Part shown: positions 1 through 10,476 of the stretch, in pieces | How the letters are laid out: the number at the start of each line of letters is the position of its first letter | Numbering within the stretch: the stretch's first letter is position 1 | Source: Actinokineospora alba | Lineage (GTDB): Bacteria > Actinomycetota > Actinomycetes > Mycobacteriales > Pseudonocardiaceae | DNA: 64,000 nt | NCBI RefSeq assembly: GCF_004362515.1 | Contig: NZ_SNXU01000001.1 | Coordinates: forward strand, 2,294,001-2,358,000 | Direction: 5' to 3' | Program-made: the position numbers and the translations under genes | Notes under the pieces: model-generated | The model's database searches: none | Told to the model about the DNA's origin: nothing | The model's input: the letters and a program-made list of their open reading frames with translations, nothing else

Positions 1-49
1 TCGCCGCGGTCCGCAGCGTCCGTTCGCGAGTGTCGGTGCGCCTGCCCAT
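1..49 (-). CDS. TetR-family regulator, N-terminal fragment cut by window edge
   Basis: On the minus strand an ATG at 47-49 opens a frame reading MGRRTDTRERTLRTAA up to the window edge. This is the typical start of a TetR-family regulator, just before helix 1. Only 16 codons are visible, so the call rests on this N-terminus and on the perfect palindrome at 64-73 between it and the divergent aldose epimerase gene. The rest of the gene lies outside the window. Confidence 0.6.
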   Translation of the reverse strand, partial: MGRRTDTRERTLRTAA

Positions 50-63
50 GCGCCGTACTATAC

Positions 64-73
64 AGACCGGTCT
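64..73. promoter_or_regulatory. Candidate TetR operator, AGACCGGTCT palindrome
   Basis: A perfect 10-bp palindrome, AGACCGGTCT, lies in the 56-bp gap between the divergent TetR fragment and the epimerase gene. TetR-family regulators commonly bind such sites in the promoter they share with a divergent neighbour. The palindrome is seen directly; its function is inferred. Confidence 0.5.
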
Positions 74-105
74 AGTAATGTCGAGCCCGCGTAGGCTCCT
101 GACGC

Positions 106-1005
106 ATGGCCGATGAGTACGAGATCACGTATGCCGGAGCCCGGGCCGTCATCACCGCCACCGGCGCGACCCTGCGCGTCTTCGAGGTCGACGGCGTGTC
201 CTATCTGGAGACCTTCCCCGAGGACGAGTCCGCGCCGATGGGATCGGGCGCGGTCCTGATCCCGTGGCCGAACCGCACCGCGGGTGCGGAGTGGACCTAC
301 CGCGGCGAGCCGCAACACCTCGAAGTCACCGAACCCGCGCGCGGCAACGCCAGCCATGGCTTGGTGCGCAAGGAAACCTGGGCCGCCACTGTGGAGGAGG
401 ACTCATCGGTCACGCTCGAGCTGACCGTCGGCGAGCGTCCCGGCTGGCCGTTCCGGTTCCGCACCACGGTCACCTACGCGCTCGACATCGAGGGCCTCGC
501 GGTCACCCACACCGTCCACAATCTGGCCGACCTGCCGATGCCCTTCGGCGTCGGCGCCCACCCCTACCCGCGGCCGGGGCGGTCCGACGCCGACGACTGC
601 GTCCTGACGCTCGCCGCCACCACGCACCTCCCGCTCGACCCGGAGCGCATGGTGCCCACCGGCCCGGCCGTCCCGGACGACTCGTTCGCCGACGGCAAGC
701 CGTTGCGCGGCACCACCCTCGACGACGCGTTCGGCGGCTGCGTCCCCGGACTCGACGGCCTGGTCCGCCACTCGCTGCGCGGACCGGACGGCGGCGTGGA
801 GCTCTGGGCGGACCCGGTGTTCGGCTGGGTGCAGGTGTACACGCCGGATTCGTTCCCCGGCAAGGAATCCGGCCGCGCCGTCGCGATCGAGCCGATGACG
901 TGCCCCCCGGACGCGCTCAACTCCGGCACCGATCTGCTGGAGGTCCGGCCGCGCGAAACGTGGTCGGCGTCGTGGGGTCTTCGACCACTAAGGTCGAGCC
1001 TGTGA
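106..1005 (+). CDS. Aldose 1-epimerase (galactose mutarotase-like)
   Basis: This 299-aa cytoplasmic protein matches the aldose 1-epimerase family, which interconverts alpha and beta anomers of hexoses. Family signatures include an IPWPNRTAG stretch near residue 50, the SHGL histidine near residue 84, a second histidine in GAHPYPRP near residue 150, and a late glutamate in AIEPMT near residue 265. The length is normal for the family. Its TGA overlaps the GTG start of the amidohydrolase gene, so the two are probably co-transcribed and translationally coupled. The substrate cannot be told from sequence. Confidence 0.9.
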   Translation: MADEYEITYAGARAVITATGATLRVFEVDGVSYLETFPEDESAPMGSGAVLIPWPNRTAGAEWTYRGEPQHLEVTEPARGNASHGLVRKETWAATVEEDSSVTLELTVGERPGWPFRFRTTVTYALDIEGLAVTHTVHNLADLPMPFGVGAHPYPRPGRSDADDCVLTLAATTHLPLDPERMVPTGPAVPDDSFADGKPLRGTTLDDAFGGCVPGLDGLVRHSLRGPDGGVELWADPVFGWVQVYTPDSFPGKESGRAVAIEPMTCPPDALNSGTDLLEVRPRETWSASWGLRPLRSSL

Positions 1006-2222
1006 CTATCGCGGTAACCAATGGCTATGTGGTCCCAGTGGATGGCGAGCCCATCGACGGCGGAACGGTCCTGATCGACAACGGCAAGATCGTCGCCGTC
1101 GGCGCGGACGTCGAAGTGCCCGAGGGCGCGGAGATCGTCGACGCCACCGGATCGTGGGTGCTGCCGGGATTCGTCGAGGCGCACGCCCATGTCGGCGTCT
1201 ACGAGGAGGGCGAGGGCTGGGCGGGGCAGGACACCAACGAGATGACCGACCCGGTCACCGCGAAGGTCCGCGCCATCGACGCCATCAACCCCGACGACGA
1301 GGGCTTCCGCGACGCGCTGTCCGGCGGGGTCACCACGCTGGTGGTGAAACCGGGTTCCGGCAACGTGATCGGCGGGCACACGGTCGCGGTGAAGGCCTGG
1401 GGCCGCACCGTCGAGGACATGCTGCTGCGGGACCCGGTGAGCATGAAGAGCGCGCTCGGCGAGAACCCGAAGCGCGTCTACGGCGACAAGAAGGTCATGC
1501 CGTCGACCCGGCTCGGCGTCGCCGCGATCATCCGCGAGGCGCTGACGAAGGCGCAGGACTACAAGGCGCGCAAGGAACACGCGGCGGGCGAGGGCAAGCC
1601 GTTCGACCGCGACCTCACCAACGAGGCGCTGGTCGCGGTGCTCGACGGCGACGTGCCGTGGTGCCAGCACTCGCACCGGGCCGACGACATCGCCACCGCG
1701 ATCCGGCTCGCCGACGAGTTCGGCTACCGGCTGGTGATCAACCACGGGACCGAGGCGCACCTGCTGGCCGACCTGCTCGCCGAGCGGGACATCCCGGTGG
1801 TGACCGGGCCGCTGATCGTCGGCCGGTCCAAAGTGGAGGTCCGCAGGCGCGACTTCCGCAACCCCGGCATCCTGGCCCGCGCGGGCGTGCGGATCGCGCT
1901 GACCACCGACGCGCCGGTCGTGCCCATCAACTTCCTGGTGCACCAGGCGACCTTCGCGGTGAAGGAAGGTCTCGACCCGGTCGAGGCGATCCGCTCGATC
2001 ACCGTGAACCCGGCGGAGATGCTCGACCTCGGCGACCGCGTGGGCGCGCTCAAGCCCGGTCTCGACGCCGACATCGTGATCTGGTCCGGCGACCCGCTCG
2101 ACGTGATGAGCCGGGCGATGCGCGTGTTCATCGAGGGCCGCGAGGTCTACCACTTCGACGAGACCACCGGGCTCGGCGTCACGAAGAACGCCTTCTACAC
2201 GGAGGCTATGCCGACGAGTTGA
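1002..2222 (+). CDS. Amidohydrolase (imidazolonepropionase-like)
   Basis: A 406-aa metal-dependent hydrolase of the amidohydrolase superfamily. The GTG start at 1002 overlaps the epimerase stop (GTGA) and gives the N-terminus MTIAVTNGYVVPVDG; the open frame continues upstream but only as a shadow of the epimerase. The beta-sandwich start is followed by VLPGFVEAHAHVG with the HxH metal ligands at residues 61 and 63. Later come HSHRADD, VINHGTEAH and TTDAP, which match the remaining metal and catalytic positions, and a C-terminal GALKPGLDADIVIWSGDP. The substrate is not predictable. Its 3' end overlaps the convergent membrane-protein gene by 17 bp. Confidence 0.88.
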   Translation: MTIAVTNGYVVPVDGEPIDGGTVLIDNGKIVAVGADVEVPEGAEIVDATGSWVLPGFVEAHAHVGVYEEGEGWAGQDTNEMTDPVTAKVRAIDAINPDDEGFRDALSGGVTTLVVKPGSGNVIGGHTVAVKAWGRTVEDMLLRDPVSMKSALGENPKRVYGDKKVMPSTRLGVAAIIREALTKAQDYKARKEHAAGEGKPFDRDLTNEALVAVLDGDVPWCQHSHRADDIATAIRLADEFGYRLVINHGTEAHLLADLLAERDIPVVTGPLIVGRSKVEVRRRDFRNPGILARAGVRIALTTDAPVVPINFLVHQATFAVKEGLDPVEAIRSITVNPAEMLDLGDRVGALKPGLDADIVIWSGDPLDVMSRAMRVFIEGREVYHFDETTGLGVTKNAFYTEAMPTS

Positions 2223-2826
2223 CGACCTGGAGGACGGTGCGCTCGGGGTTCTGGCCGCAGCCGTAGAGCACGCTCGCGACGATGTACGGGTCGTGCTCGC
2301 GCAGCGGCTCGTTGCGCTGGCGGTAGACGTGTTCCAGCAGCGCGCGCTGCTTGTCCGGGTGCAGGGCGAAGAAGTCGCGGCAGGACGTGTTGCCGTCCGG
2401 TTCGGGCTCCTCGGTCAGTTCGAGGTACGCGGCGCGGCCGCCGATGATCAACCCGGCGGCCGCGAGCACCGAGACGGCGATGATCGCGATCCGCTTGCCG
2501 TTGAACCCGGACGGCGCGCCCGCGGGCTCCGAGCCCGCGGGCGGCGCGATGTTCGTCGCCTGGACCATCCCGGCGATCATGTCGCGGAACTGCGGGTCGT
2601 CGCGGAACTGGTGGTTGAGCACGCCGACCAGCGGCCTGCGCCGGGCGGGGGCGTTCGGCTCGGCGGCGAACAGGTCGAACGTGCCCGCCGTCCCGGTCCG
2701 CCGCAGCCTGCCGATCACCGCGTCGAACAGCGTGTCCGCCGCGCGGTGGTGCGGGGCGTCGATGGTCATCCTGGCTCTTTGCGCCAGGATCTCCACCACG
2801 TGCTCCGCCAGTGTCGGAAAGCTCAT
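2206..2826 (-). CDS. Hypothetical single-pass membrane protein
   Basis: A 206-aa protein I do not recognise. The start at ATG 2826 (MSFPTLAEHVVEIL) was chosen because a GGGGG Shine-Dalgarno-like run lies 6 nt upstream; an in-frame ATG at 2922 is possible but would add an unlikely basic extension. Residues 1-110 look soluble and helical, one hydrophobic segment lies near residues 113-137, and the C-terminal 65 residues hold two cysteines (NTSCRDFF and LYGCGQNP) that may form an extracytoplasmic disulfide. The 3' end overlaps the convergent amidohydrolase gene. Confidence 0.7.
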   Translation of the reverse strand: MSFPTLAEHVVEILAQRARMTIDAPHHRAADTLFDAVIGRLRRTGTAGTFDLFAAEPNAPARRRPLVGVLNHQFRDDPQFRDMIAGMVQATNIAPPAGSEPAGAPSGFNGKRIAIIAVSVLAAAGLIIGGRAAYLELTEEPEPDGNTSCRDFFALHPDKQRALLEHVYRQRNEPLREHDPYIVASVLYGCGQNPERTVLQVVNSSA

Positions 2827-2924
2827 CGAACCCCCACGTCTAGGGACAGACTTCCGTATACCGGTGAGATCGTCCGATACCCGGCGAACGTAAGTCTGAC
2901 GGCGGCGCGGATATTCGACCACAC

Positions 2925-4070
2925 TCAGCTCACGCGCAGTTGTCGCGCGATCACCATTCGCTGTATTTGGTTCGTTCCCTCAAAAATCTGCGGGACCTTG
3001 GCCTCGCGCATGTACCGCTCGACAGGGAAATCGCGCGTGTAGCCCGCACCACCCAGGACCTGGACCGCGTCGGTTGTGACCTTCATCGCGGCGTCCGTGG
3101 CCACCAGCTTCGCGATCGAGGCCTGCCGCAGGAACGGCAGCCCGCGGTCGCGCCTGCGGGCAGCCTCCAAATAGGTCGCCCGGGCCGACTCGACGGCGGC
3201 GGCCATGTCGGCGAGCAGGAACTCGACGCCCTGGAAGTCCATGATCGCCTTGCCGAACTGGACCCGCTGCCTGGCGTAGGCGACGGCCTCGTCCAGCGCG
3301 GCCTGGGCCAGGCCCACCGCGCAGGCGGCGATGCCGAGGCGGCCGGAGTTGAGGGCGACGAGGGCGATCTTGAAGCCCTGCCCCTCGGCGCCGAGGAGCC
3401 GGTCGGCGTCGACCCGGGCGCCGTCGAAGATCATCTGGGCCGTGGTGGAGCCGGTGAGGCCCATCTTGCGTTCCGGCGCGGCGGCGGACAGGCCCGGCGT
3501 GTCGGCGTCGACCAGGAGGCAGCTGATGCCCTTTCCGCCGTCGTCGGAGGTACGGACCATGGTCGTGTAAAAGTCGGCGTGACCGGCGTGGGTGATCCAC
3601 GCCTTGGTGCCGTTGACCACGTACTGGTCGCCGTCGCGGACCGCCTTCGTGGACAGCGCCGCCGCGTCCGAACCCGCGTGGGTCTCCGAGAGGGCGTACG
3701 CGCCGAGCAGGTCGCCGCCGAGCATGTCCGGCAGGAAGCGTTCGCGCTGCTCATCGCTGCCGTACTCGGCCAGCGCGAAGCAGGACATGGTGTGCACCGA
3801 GAGGCCGACGCCGACCGACATCCAGGCCGCGGCGATCTCCTCGAGGACCTGCAGGTAGACCTCGTAGGACAGGGCCGCGCCGCCCCACTTCTCCGCGTAC
3901 GGGAGGCCGAGCAGGCCGCTGCGGCCGAGCAGCTTGAACTGCTCGCGCGGGAACCGCTCCTCTTCCTCGTACTGGCTCGCCAGCGGCGCGAGTTCGTCGC
4001 GCGCGATCTCGCGGGTCAGCTTCAGGAGGTCTTCCGCCTCGGTGTTGGGCAGCAGACGCTCGGCGGGCAT
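2925..4070 (-). CDS. Acyl-CoA dehydrogenase
   Basis: A 381-aa FAD-dependent acyl-CoA dehydrogenase that introduces the alpha,beta double bond in acyl-CoA substrates and passes electrons to ETF. Visible hallmarks are YALSETHAGSDAA (FAD-binding strand), ITHAGHADFYTTMV, QFGKAIMDFQGV, and the C-terminal QVLGGAGYTRDFPVERYMREAKV with IFEGTNQIQ carrying the catalytic glutamate. It has normal length for short- or medium-chain enzymes. It is divergently arranged with the TetR gene at 4154, the most likely regulator. Chain-length or branched-chain specificity cannot be read reliably. Confidence 0.93.
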   Translation of the reverse strand: MPAERLLPNTEAEDLLKLTREIARDELAPLASQYEEEERFPREQFKLLGRSGLLGLPYAEKWGGAALSYEVYLQVLEEIAAAWMSVGVGLSVHTMSCFALAEYGSDEQRERFLPDMLGGDLLGAYALSETHAGSDAAALSTKAVRDGDQYVVNGTKAWITHAGHADFYTTMVRTSDDGGKGISCLLVDADTPGLSAAAPERKMGLTGSTTAQMIFDGARVDADRLLGAEGQGFKIALVALNSGRLGIAACAVGLAQAALDEAVAYARQRVQFGKAIMDFQGVEFLLADMAAAVESARATYLEAARRRDRGLPFLRQASIAKLVATDAAMKVTTDAVQVLGGAGYTRDFPVERYMREAKVPQIFEGTNQIQRMVIARQLRVS

Positions 4071-4089
4071 GCGGGACCTCCGGTACTAA

Positions 4090-4120
4090 GACCTGTACTG
4101 ACGGACGCCTCAGAGTACTG
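4090..4120. promoter_or_regulatory. Candidate operator between acyl-CoA dehydrogenase and TetR genes
   Basis: The 83-bp divergent intergenic region contains an imperfect inverted repeat, GTACTGA followed by TCAGAGTAC, with a further GGTACT just upstream. Its position between a TetR gene and its divergent neighbour suits an autoregulatory operator. The symmetry is imperfect, so this is a weak prediction. Confidence 0.3.
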
Positions 4121-4153
4121 TTCCGGTCCGGCCACTGTCGATACGCTGCACGC

Positions 4154-4741
4154 ATGACCCGGCGCGCGCCCACCGCCCGGCAGGCCGCCCTGCTAGAGGA
4201 ACTGCTGGACCTGTTCCTGCGCGAGGGCTTCGCCGAGTCCACCCTGGACGACTTCGCCGCGCGCCTGCACTGCTCGAAGTCGACGCTGTACGCGCTCGCG
4301 CCGAGCAAGGAGCAACTCGCCCGCAAGGTCGTCGGCCACTTCTTCCGCGGCGCCACCGAGCGCATCGAGAAGGACGTCGCGGAAGCGCGGGACGCCCGCG
4401 ACCGGGTGGTGCGCTACCTGGTCGGCGCGGGCGCGGAGATGAGCCGCGCGACCGCGAAGTTCGTCGCCGACGTCGCCGCGTTCCCCTCCACCCGGCGGGT
4501 CTACGAGCGCAACGCCCAGGCCGCCGCCGCCCGCATCCGCGCGTTCATCCAGGAGGGTGTCGCCGAGGGGCTCTTCCGCGACGTCCACGCCCGGCTCGTC
4601 GGCGAGATGGTCGGGTGGCTGATCGAGGGGATCCAGACCGGCGTCCTCGGGGCCCGGGCCGAGGTATCCGACGCCGAGGCGTTCGCCGCGCTGGCGGATC
4701 TGGTGCTCGGTGGCCTGGACTCAGGACGATCGAGTCTGTGA
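4154..4741 (+). CDS. TetR/AcrR-family transcriptional regulator
   Basis: A 195-aa one-component repressor. The helix-turn-helix occupies about residues 25-55, with the typical ESTLDDFAARLHCSKSTLYALAPSKEQL pattern split over two helices, followed by an all-helical ligand-binding C-terminal domain. The N-terminus TRRAPTARQAALLEEL is usual for the family. It diverges from the acyl-CoA dehydrogenase gene, so a role in controlling fatty-acid or acyl-CoA breakdown is plausible but inferred only from position. Confidence 0.88.
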   Translation: MTRRAPTARQAALLEELLDLFLREGFAESTLDDFAARLHCSKSTLYALAPSKEQLARKVVGHFFRGATERIEKDVAEARDARDRVVRYLVGAGAEMSRATAKFVADVAAFPSTRRVYERNAQAAAARIRAFIQEGVAEGLFRDVHARLVGEMVGWLIEGIQTGVLGARAEVSDAEAFAALADLVLGGLDSGRSSL

Positions 4742-4932
4742 TACGTGTCCCAACGGACGCCGTGGGTCCCGTCCACGGGTGTCCGTAGGGCGCGTGGACC
4801 ACTAGCGTAGGGGGCTCAGGACCCCAATGGGGCGGTGCTGTGGCGCGGTGGTTCGCCGCTGGTCGCGCACCCGAACGGCCACACCGGCTCGGCCGTACCG
4901 GCGCCCCGCTACCGAGTGTGAGAGGTACGTCC

Positions 4933-6224
<1,292 letters not shown>

Positions 6225-6249
<25 letters not shown>

Positions 6250-6839
6250 CTTCTGCGTTTCGCCAGGGCCGCCTCGATCGTCGGGGCGGCCCTTGTGCTT
6301 GGCGTCGGCGGAAGCTTGGCCTCGGCGGCCCGCCGGTAGTCCTCGCCGAGGGCTGAGACCCGCGAGTAGAGGTAGCGCACGCGCGGCGTCAGCGTCGGGT
6401 CGATCACGGCGCAGACCCACAGCAGGTCGATGCAGTGGAACCGATCGGCGCGGCTGCCGGTTTCCAGGTACTCCGCGTACAGGGGGAACCCGCGGACGAC
6501 CTCGGCCCGGATGTCGGCGTAGAGCCCCGGGAGCTTGCCGAGTGGGCCCGCCGCGCCGCCGCCGATCTGGAAGAGCAGTTCCAGGATCACCGTGCGGCCC
6601 GCGGGTGTCGCCGACACCAGCCCGCTCACCAGGCAGGCGCAGGCCTGCGCCGCGCCGGGCTGGGCGTTGCCCTGGATCACCACGACGTTGTCGATGCGGA
6701 ACACCAGCCGGTTCGCCGTCGCGCGATCCGGTGCGTGGACCAGTTCGCGGATGGCGGCGGGAACACCGGCGTAGTGGGACCGCATCGACTCGGGCAGCCG
6801 GGCGGGGGCCCAGTCATGGCGTTCGATTTCCCAGTCCAC
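6225..6839 (-). CDS. Hypothetical protein convergent with gltA
   Basis: A 204-aa protein of unknown function. GTG at 6839 (VDWEIERHDWAPARLP) is chosen because a strong GGGGGGAG lies 5 nt upstream; an ATG nine codons earlier is an alternative. The sequence is alpha-helical with leucine-rich stretches such as GRTVILELLFQIGGG and no transmembrane segment, resembling HEAT-like helical repeats, but no family is recognised. Its 3' end overlaps gltA by 25 bp and includes the gltA hairpin at 6265-6293. The basic, low-complexity C-terminal tail may be tolerated filler. Confidence 0.65.
6265..6293 (+). terminator. Hairpin downstream of gltA
   Basis: Perfect inverted repeat AGGGCCGCC / GGCGGCCCT with an 11-nt loop, 16 nt after the citrate synthase stop, followed by a short T/G-rich stretch. 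It lies within the 3' coding end of the antisense gene, so it could terminate gltA while also being translated on the other strand. Confidence 0.55.
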
Positions 6840-6910
6840 GGCTTCTCCCCCCGTCGATCGGCCCAAGAGTACGCAGGCGGGCGGTTACGACCGTGTGTAG
6901 CGTTCGCCAT

Positions 6911-8197
6911 ATGGCCGATCCGTCCATCGTGTGGTTCCGCCGCGACCTGCGCACCGGTGATCATCCCGCGTTGCTCGCCGCGGCGGAACGGTCCCCCTCG
7001 GCTGTGGGGCTCTTCGTGCTCGACGACGTGCTGCTCGGGCCCGCGGGCAAGCCGCGCGTCGACTTCCTTTATAACTGCCTGCGCAATTTGAACGATCAAC
7101 TCGGCGGTCGGCTGATGGTCGTGCGCGGGAAGCCGGTCGAGGTGGTGCCTCGGGTCGTCGCGGAGTTCGGCGCCGGGTCGGTGCACGTGTCCGCGGACAT
7201 GGGGCCCTACGGCCGGGAACGCGACGCGGCGGTGGAGGCGGCGCTGGAGGTGGACTTCGTCCGGACCGGGTCGCCGTACGCGGTGGCGCCGGGGCGGGTA
7301 CGCAAGGCCGATGGTGAGCCGTACAAGGTGTTCACCCCGTTCAAGCGGGCCTGGCTCGACCACGGGTGGCGGGCGCCCGCCGACACCGATGCGTCCACAG
7401 TGGACTGGGTGGACGCCGGGACTGGGTTGCCCGCAGGCGACTCGCACGGTGAGCGGGATGCTTTGCTTGCCTGGGAGGACTTTCGTGACCGCCTCGACGA
7501 CTACGCCCGGGATCGGGACCGGCCGGATCTGGACGGCACGAGCCGGATGTCGGCGTACTTGCGCTGGGGCTGTGTGCATCCCCGCACGCTGCTGGCCGAC
7601 CTCGGCGAGAACCACGACGTCTACCGGTCCGAACTCGCCTGGCGCGAGTTCTACGCCGACGTGTTGTGGCACCGGCCGGAAACGGCCCGCGCCAACTACG
7701 ACAAGAAGTTCGACCGCATCACCCACGACAACGACACCGGCCTGTTCGACGCGTGGTGCCAAGGCAAGACCGGGTTCCCCATCGTCGACGCCGGGATGCG
7801 CCAGCTGCTCGCCGAGGGGTGGATGCACAACCGGGTGCGGATGATCGTCGCGAGCTTCCTGGTGAAAGACCTGCACCTGCCGTGGTGGTGGGGCGCCCGG
7901 CACTTCATGCGCCACCTGATCGACGGCGACCTCGCGTCCAACCAGCACGGCTGGCAGTGGACCGCGGGGTCGGGAACCGATGCGGCACCGTACTTCCGGG
8001 TGTTCAACCCGACGTCCCAGGGGGAGAAGTTCGACCCGAACGGCGACTACGTGCGCCGGTATGTTCCCGAACTCCGGGATATACCGGGGAAAGCCGTGCA
8101 CAAGCCGTCCGGCGTCAAGGGGTACCCGGAGCCGGTCGTCGATCACGCGCAGGAGCGGCAGGTCGCGCTCGACCGGTACGCGGCGATCAAAGGCTAG
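6911..8197 (+). CDS. phr: Deoxyribodipyrimidine photolyase (class I CPD photolyase family)
   Basis: A 428-aa photolyase/cryptochrome that uses reduced FAD and blue light to split cyclobutane pyrimidine dimers. The start is ATG 6911 (MADPSIVWFRRDLRTGDHPAL); the open frame extends upstream without a better start. The N-terminal alpha/beta antenna domain (about 1-130) is followed by the helical FAD-binding domain with ELAWREFYADVLWHRPE, TGFPIVDAGMRQLLAEGWMHNRVRM and ASNQHGWQWTAGSGTDAAPYF, the family signatures. Its TAG overlaps the end of the ABC permease gene in a CTAG tetranucleotide. Repair function is more likely than a photoreceptor role, given full conservation. Confidence 0.93.
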   Translation: MADPSIVWFRRDLRTGDHPALLAAAERSPSAVGLFVLDDVLLGPAGKPRVDFLYNCLRNLNDQLGGRLMVVRGKPVEVVPRVVAEFGAGSVHVSADMGPYGRERDAAVEAALEVDFVRTGSPYAVAPGRVRKADGEPYKVFTPFKRAWLDHGWRAPADTDASTVDWVDAGTGLPAGDSHGERDALLAWEDFRDRLDDYARDRDRPDLDGTSRMSAYLRWGCVHPRTLLADLGENHDVYRSELAWREFYADVLWHRPETARANYDKKFDRITHDNDTGLFDAWCQGKTGFPIVDAGMRQLLAEGWMHNRVRMIVASFLVKDLHLPWWWGARHFMRHLIDGDLASNQHGWQWTAGSGTDAAPYFRVFNPTSQGEKFDPNGDYVRRYVPELRDIPGKAVHKPSGVKGYPEPVVDHAQERQVALDRYAAIKG

Positions 8198-9393
8198 GGC
8201 CGCAACGCGTCCCGCAGTTTGAGGCGGGAGCCGGTGCGCAGCGCGGCGCCCGCGTAGATGCGTCCGCCGAGCCAGGCGAGTCCGGCGACCGAGACCAGCG
8301 TCAACGCCATCGCCAGGGCGACCTGCCAGCCCGCCACGGCGTCGAGCGCGATCCGGCCGGGCATGAGGATCGGGGCGAACGGCGGCAGCAGCGACAACAC
8401 CGTCGTCGCCGTCCCGCTGGGGGCCCGCGACAGCAGGCCGAAGCCGAGGACGAAGGCCAGCACCAGCACCATGGTCACCGGCAGCAGCACGGCCTGCGTC
8501 TCCTCCTGGCGGGACACCAGCGAGCCCGCCGAGGCGAAAACCGTGGCGTAGAACAGATATCCGAGCAGATACCAGACCAGGCCCCAGACCAGCGTGCTCG
8601 TGGCGGCGCCGGTGATCGTCAGGACGTCGGTGGCGGTCGCGAGGACCAGGCCGACCGTGCCGATCACCGCGAACTGGGTCAGGCCGACCAGGCCGAGGCC
8701 GAGCACCTTGCCCAGCAGCAGCTGCCACGGCCGGACCGTGGCGAGCAGGATCTCCACGACCCGGCTCGACTTCTCCTCCACGACCCCTTGCGCCACCATC
8801 GTTCCGTACAGCAACAAAGCCATGTAGAGCATCGCCACGATGACCAGGGCGACCGCGAGCCGCTGGTCGTGGTTCGGGTCCGTGGGGCCCAGCGCCCGCA
8901 CGTCGACCGTCGCGTCGGCCACGGTCGCCAGGACCTGGTCGGGGTCGAGGTCTTCCACCGCGGCGAGCTGGGCGCGCAGGACTTGCTCCTGCACCAACGT
9001 GTTCAGCGCTTTGCGCAGGTCTTCGTCGAGGTTCTCCCGGACCAGCACCCGCAATGCCGATGGCGCGCCGCTGACGAGCACGTCGAGTTCGCCGTCGGCC
9101 ACCATCGCCTCGCCCTTGGCGAGGTCGTCGACGGTGCTGGTGCGCACGGTGAAGCGCGCCGCCTCCGCCTCCGCGGCAAGCCTGCCCGCGATCGACGTCG
9201 CCTGCCCGGACAAGCCCACCCGGCTGGTGGACTCGCCCGCGAACAGGGTGCTCTGCATCAGCACGAAGCCGATCAGCACGGCCAGCGACACCGCGGTGCC
9301 GATGAGGAAGGACTTGGTGCGCAGCCGCGTGTTGAGCTCCCGGCGGGCGACCAGCCACACGGTGCGCGAGGCGGACAGCTCCCGGCCGGTCAC
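8194..9393 (-). CDS. ABC-2 type transporter permease
   Basis: A 399-aa membrane subunit of an ABC exporter of the ABC-2/NatB type. GTG at 9393 overlaps the ATPase stop codon (GTGA), which fixes the start. The architecture is an N-terminal transmembrane segment (LIGTAVSLAVLIGFVLM), a large extracytoplasmic domain of about 140 residues, then five to six membrane helices with VEEKSSRVVEILLATVRPWQLLLGKVLG, typical of ABC-2 families. It pairs with the ATPase encoded immediately upstream. The substrate is unknown; sodium, drug or lipid export are known roles of relatives. Confidence 0.9.
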   Translation of the reverse strand: MTGRELSASRTVWLVARRELNTRLRTKSFLIGTAVSLAVLIGFVLMQSTLFAGESTSRVGLSGQATSIAGRLAAEAEAARFTVRTSTVDDLAKGEAMVADGELDVLVSGAPSALRVLVRENLDEDLRKALNTLVQEQVLRAQLAAVEDLDPDQVLATVADATVDVRALGPTDPNHDQRLAVALVIVAMLYMALLLYGTMVAQGVVEEKSSRVVEILLATVRPWQLLLGKVLGLGLVGLTQFAVIGTVGLVLATATDVLTITGAATSTLVWGLVWYLLGYLFYATVFASAGSLVSRQEETQAVLLPVTMVLVLAFVLGFGLLSRAPSGTATTVLSLLPPFAPILMPGRIALDAVAGWQVALAMALTLVSVAGLAWLGGRIYAGAALRTGSRLKLRDALRP

Positions 9394-10298
9394 GGCTGCG
9401 CTCCAACCACGTCGCAGAACAGTTCGGTCAGGGACGGGCGGTGTCTGCTGAACTCGTGCACCGGCCCGGTGGCGAGCGCGGCGGCGAGGACCGGCTGGTC
9501 GTCGGCGCCGTCGGCCAGCCGCAGTCTCGTCCGGCCGTCCTGGGACTCGACGACGGACACACCCTCGACATCGTCGGCCCACCCGGCCGCGGCCGCGGGG
9601 GCGTGCACGATGAGGGTGGTCCCGCTCCCGGCGCGAAGCTCGTCGACGGTCCCGCAGGCCACCATCCGGCCGTCGCGGATGATCCCGATCCGGTCGCACA
9701 GCCGCTCCACCAGGTCGAGCTGGTGGCTGGAGAACACGACGGGGACACCGGTGTCGGCCCGCTCGCGCAGGATCGCGGCCAGCACGTCGACGGCGATCGG
9801 GTCGAGCCCGGAGAACGGCTCGTCGAGCACCAGCACATCCGGCTCGTGGACCAGCGCCGCGGCCAGCTGCACGCGCTGCTGGTTGCCCAGGCTCAGCTTC
9901 TGCACCTCGTCGTCGCGGTGCTCGCGCAGGCCGAGCCGGGCGATCCAGGTCTCGGCGTTGCGATGGGCCTCGTTGACGCCGAAACCATGCAGCTCCGCCA
10001 GATAGACGAGCTGGTCGAGGACCTTCATCCGCGGGTAGAGGCCGCGCTCCTCGGGCAGGTAGCCGAACCGCCTGCGCGCCGAGTGGTCCAGCGCGACGCC
10101 GTTCCAGCGGACCTCGCCCGCGTCGGCGGCGGTCACCCCGAGCACGATCCGCATGGTGGTGGTCTTGCCCGCGCCGTTGCCGCCGACGAAGCCGAACAGC
10201 TCGCCGCCGCGGACGCCGAAGGTGAGGTGGTCGCAGGCCAGGACGTCGCCGTAGCGCTTGGAGACCCGGTCGATCTCCAGCACCGCCGCAACAGGCAC
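9390..10298 (-). CDS. ABC transporter ATP-binding protein
   Basis: A 302-aa cytoplasmic ATPase. Walker A GGNGAGKT is at about residues 39-46, the signature is LSLGNQQRVQLAAAL, Walker B is VLVLDEPFSGLD, and the switch histidine is in VVFSSHQL. A C-terminal DUF4162-like tail of about 75 residues follows, as in NatA-type proteins. GTG at 10298 is favoured over an ATG seven codons upstream because GGGAGGGG precedes it at a good distance. It is the first gene of a two-gene operon with the permease and overlaps it by 4 bp. Confidence 0.92.
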   Translation of the reverse strand: MPVAAVLEIDRVSKRYGDVLACDHLTFGVRGGELFGFVGGNGAGKTTTMRIVLGVTAADAGEVRWNGVALDHSARRRFGYLPEERGLYPRMKVLDQLVYLAELHGFGVNEAHRNAETWIARLGLREHRDDEVQKLSLGNQQRVQLAAALVHEPDVLVLDEPFSGLDPIAVDVLAAILRERADTGVPVVFSSHQLDLVERLCDRIGIIRDGRMVACGTVDELRAGSGTTLIVHAPAAAAGWADDVEGVSVVESQDGRTRLRLADGADDQPVLAAALATGPVHEFSRHRPSLTELFCDVVGAQP

Positions 10299-10476
10299 GC
10301 CGACCCCTCCCGCCTTCACCGTCTTGGCCAGTATTCCGTGTCCCGGTCACGAACGGTGGCCCGGCCGGGTGCGCCTGCAAACGAGTTGACCAATTCGTCC
10401 CCGAAGGGGAACCGATCGGAGGATCCTCCGTCCAAGATTTGCGAATGATCCTGGTAGGACCATTGGAGGGGCGAGG

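Noticed and set aside
6677..9406. 909-codon open frame on the minus strand across photolyase and ABC permease
   Set aside because: It runs antisense to the well-supported photolyase gene and has no family features; only the real ABC permease frame is coding there.
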